This document shows, piece by piece, positions 63,435-64,000 of a stretch of DNA of 64,000 nucleotides. The stretch's first letter is position 1; each line of letters begins with the position of its first letter. Position numbers and translations under genes: made by a program. This stretch comes from Vineibacter terrae (GTDB lineage: Bacteria; Pseudomonadota; Alphaproteobacteria; Reyranellales; Reyranellaceae), in contig NZ_VDUZ01000008.1 in the NCBI RefSeq assembly GCF_008039615.1, forward strand, positions 1 through 64,000, in the 5' to 3' direction. The notes beneath the pieces were generated by a model that was not told the origin of the DNA, did not search any database, and was given only the letters and a program-made list of their open reading frames with translations.

Positions 63435-63644
63435 TCAGGTGGGGCAGGGCACTTCTTCCACCGCGGTCTCGGCGAACAGCGCGCCCGCGGTCTGCTCCTC
63501 CTCGCCGGCCGAGGTGCCGCCGTTGCTCGGGTAGGCGATGAAGACGACGTCGCCGGTGGGTGTGATGCTGGTGACGCGACGCACCTCGCCACTCTTGGTC
63601 TGGTAGCAGTGGTTCACCAGCAGCTTGGTGAAAGGAATCGGCAT
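63435..63644 (-). CDS. small hypothetical protein
   Basis: The 69-residue protein reads MPIPFTKLLVNHCYQTKSGE and VRRVTSITPTGDVVFIAY, then a Gly/Ser/Glu-rich stretch, and ends VEEVPCPT with a second Cys. The compact beta-rich start suggests a small barrel fold. I do not recognise the family. ATG 63644 is preceded on the minus strand by GAGCCGCATCC, a weak ribosome binding site. It stands alone and converges on livF. Confidence 0.5.
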   Translation of the reverse strand: MPIPFTKLLVNHCYQTKSGEVRRVTSITPTGDVVFIAYPSNGGTSAGEEEQTAGALFAETAVEEVPCPT

Positions 63645-63798
63645 GGATGCGGCTCCGTTATCGAACAGGCCCTGCGCTGCTGCAGGCATCAGGCGCCGTC
63701 TCAACGAGGCCATGGCGCACGAAGTTCCGCACAGGCGCCCGCAATGATCGCGGGTTGCGGCTGGAACCGGCGCATGCCAATACGCGTTATAGAAGTTC

Positions 63799-64000
63799 GT
63801 GCCCTTGATCGTCGCGTTCCGTACCCTCTCGCATCCCTTCAGACGCCGATGCCGTGTCACGGCAGGGGCGTTGTTGCTGCTGCTGGCGGTCCCCGGCGCG
63901 GCGCTGGCCGCGGAAGGCGGCGGCGCCGGCGGCTCGATCACGGTCTTCGTCGCGCAGGTCGTCGTCCTGCTGGCGCTGGGGCGCCTGCTGGGCGAGGTGG
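63799..64000 (+). CDS. N-terminus of a putative membrane antiporter, cut by window end
   Basis: About 67 codons are visible. An Arg-rich n-region and hydrophobic core (GALLLLLAVPGAALAAE) form a signal peptide. After a Gly-rich spacer comes TVFVAQVVVLLALGRLLGEV, which resembles the first membrane helix of CPA2/KefB-type cation:proton antiporters. The GTG at 63799 is tentative, with no clear ribosome binding site. The assignment rests on one helix only. Confidence 0.4.
   Translation, partial: MPLIVAFRTLSHPFRRRCRVTAGALLLLLAVPGAALAAEGGGAGGSITVFVAQVVVLLALGRLLGEV

Overview
The window reads as chromosomal DNA of a high-GC alphaproteobacterium. The strongest marker is a circularly permuted two-piece tmRNA gene at about 10941-11229 (minus). 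Its tag ORF reads ANDNDVALAAAA and its matured halves would form a perfect 7-bp acceptor stem. An alphaproteobacterial-type SspB, a class I fumarase, Mrp/HflK/HflC/DegP, ThyX, an acetolactate synthase with a GEAS cofactor motif and a complete mreBCD-mrdA-rodA cluster agree with this. I cannot place the organism below class from sequence alone.

Layout. 1-5979: a decayed fragment, a zincin-like protein, a glutathione transferase, small lipoprotein and glyoxalase-fold genes, a protealysin-type M4 protease overlapped by an emfourin-like inhibitor gene, an esterase and a TfoX-N protein. 6100-14245: fumarase, SspB, a membrane Ser/Thr kinase, ssrA, thyX, an acetyltransferase and mrp. 14442-24193: hflKC, degP, a quinone-oxidoreductase-like enzyme, an OmpA-domain protein, the ohrR/ohr pair, serB and miaA. 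24303-28496: ilvB, ilvN, a LysE-type exporter and ilvC. 28696-33421: a small lipoprotein, a hybrid histidine kinase, a Rieske oxygenase and its divergent LysR regulator. 33737-39549: the cell-elongation operon mreB-mreC-mreD-mrdA-rodA. 39809-50403: an accessory stretch with LysR regulators, a PEP-mutase-family enzyme, tRNA-Lys(CTT), small lipoproteins, another zincin, a pirin remnant, a YcaC-like hydrolase, a porin, cardiolipin synthase and an APH-fold kinase.

50429-63341 looks like one catabolic region. A GntR/FCD repressor gene with three identical palindromic operators faces an operon for a FAH-family hydrolase, an extradiol-dioxygenase-like VOC protein, a flavin monooxygenase, a SsuABC/NMT1-type importer with two different permeases, and a SnoaL-like protein. 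A branched-chain-amino-acid-type ABC transporter with a LivM-LivG fusion follows. Together they suggest uptake, ring hydroxylation, ring opening and hydrolysis of an aromatic compound whose identity the sequence does not give.

A second theme is intergenic structure. Five unrelated families of long imperfect palindromes, 14 copies plus one half copy (called A-E here), sit almost exclusively between genes, often touching stop codons. One copy has 57-bp arms, and one is lodged inside the elongation operon.
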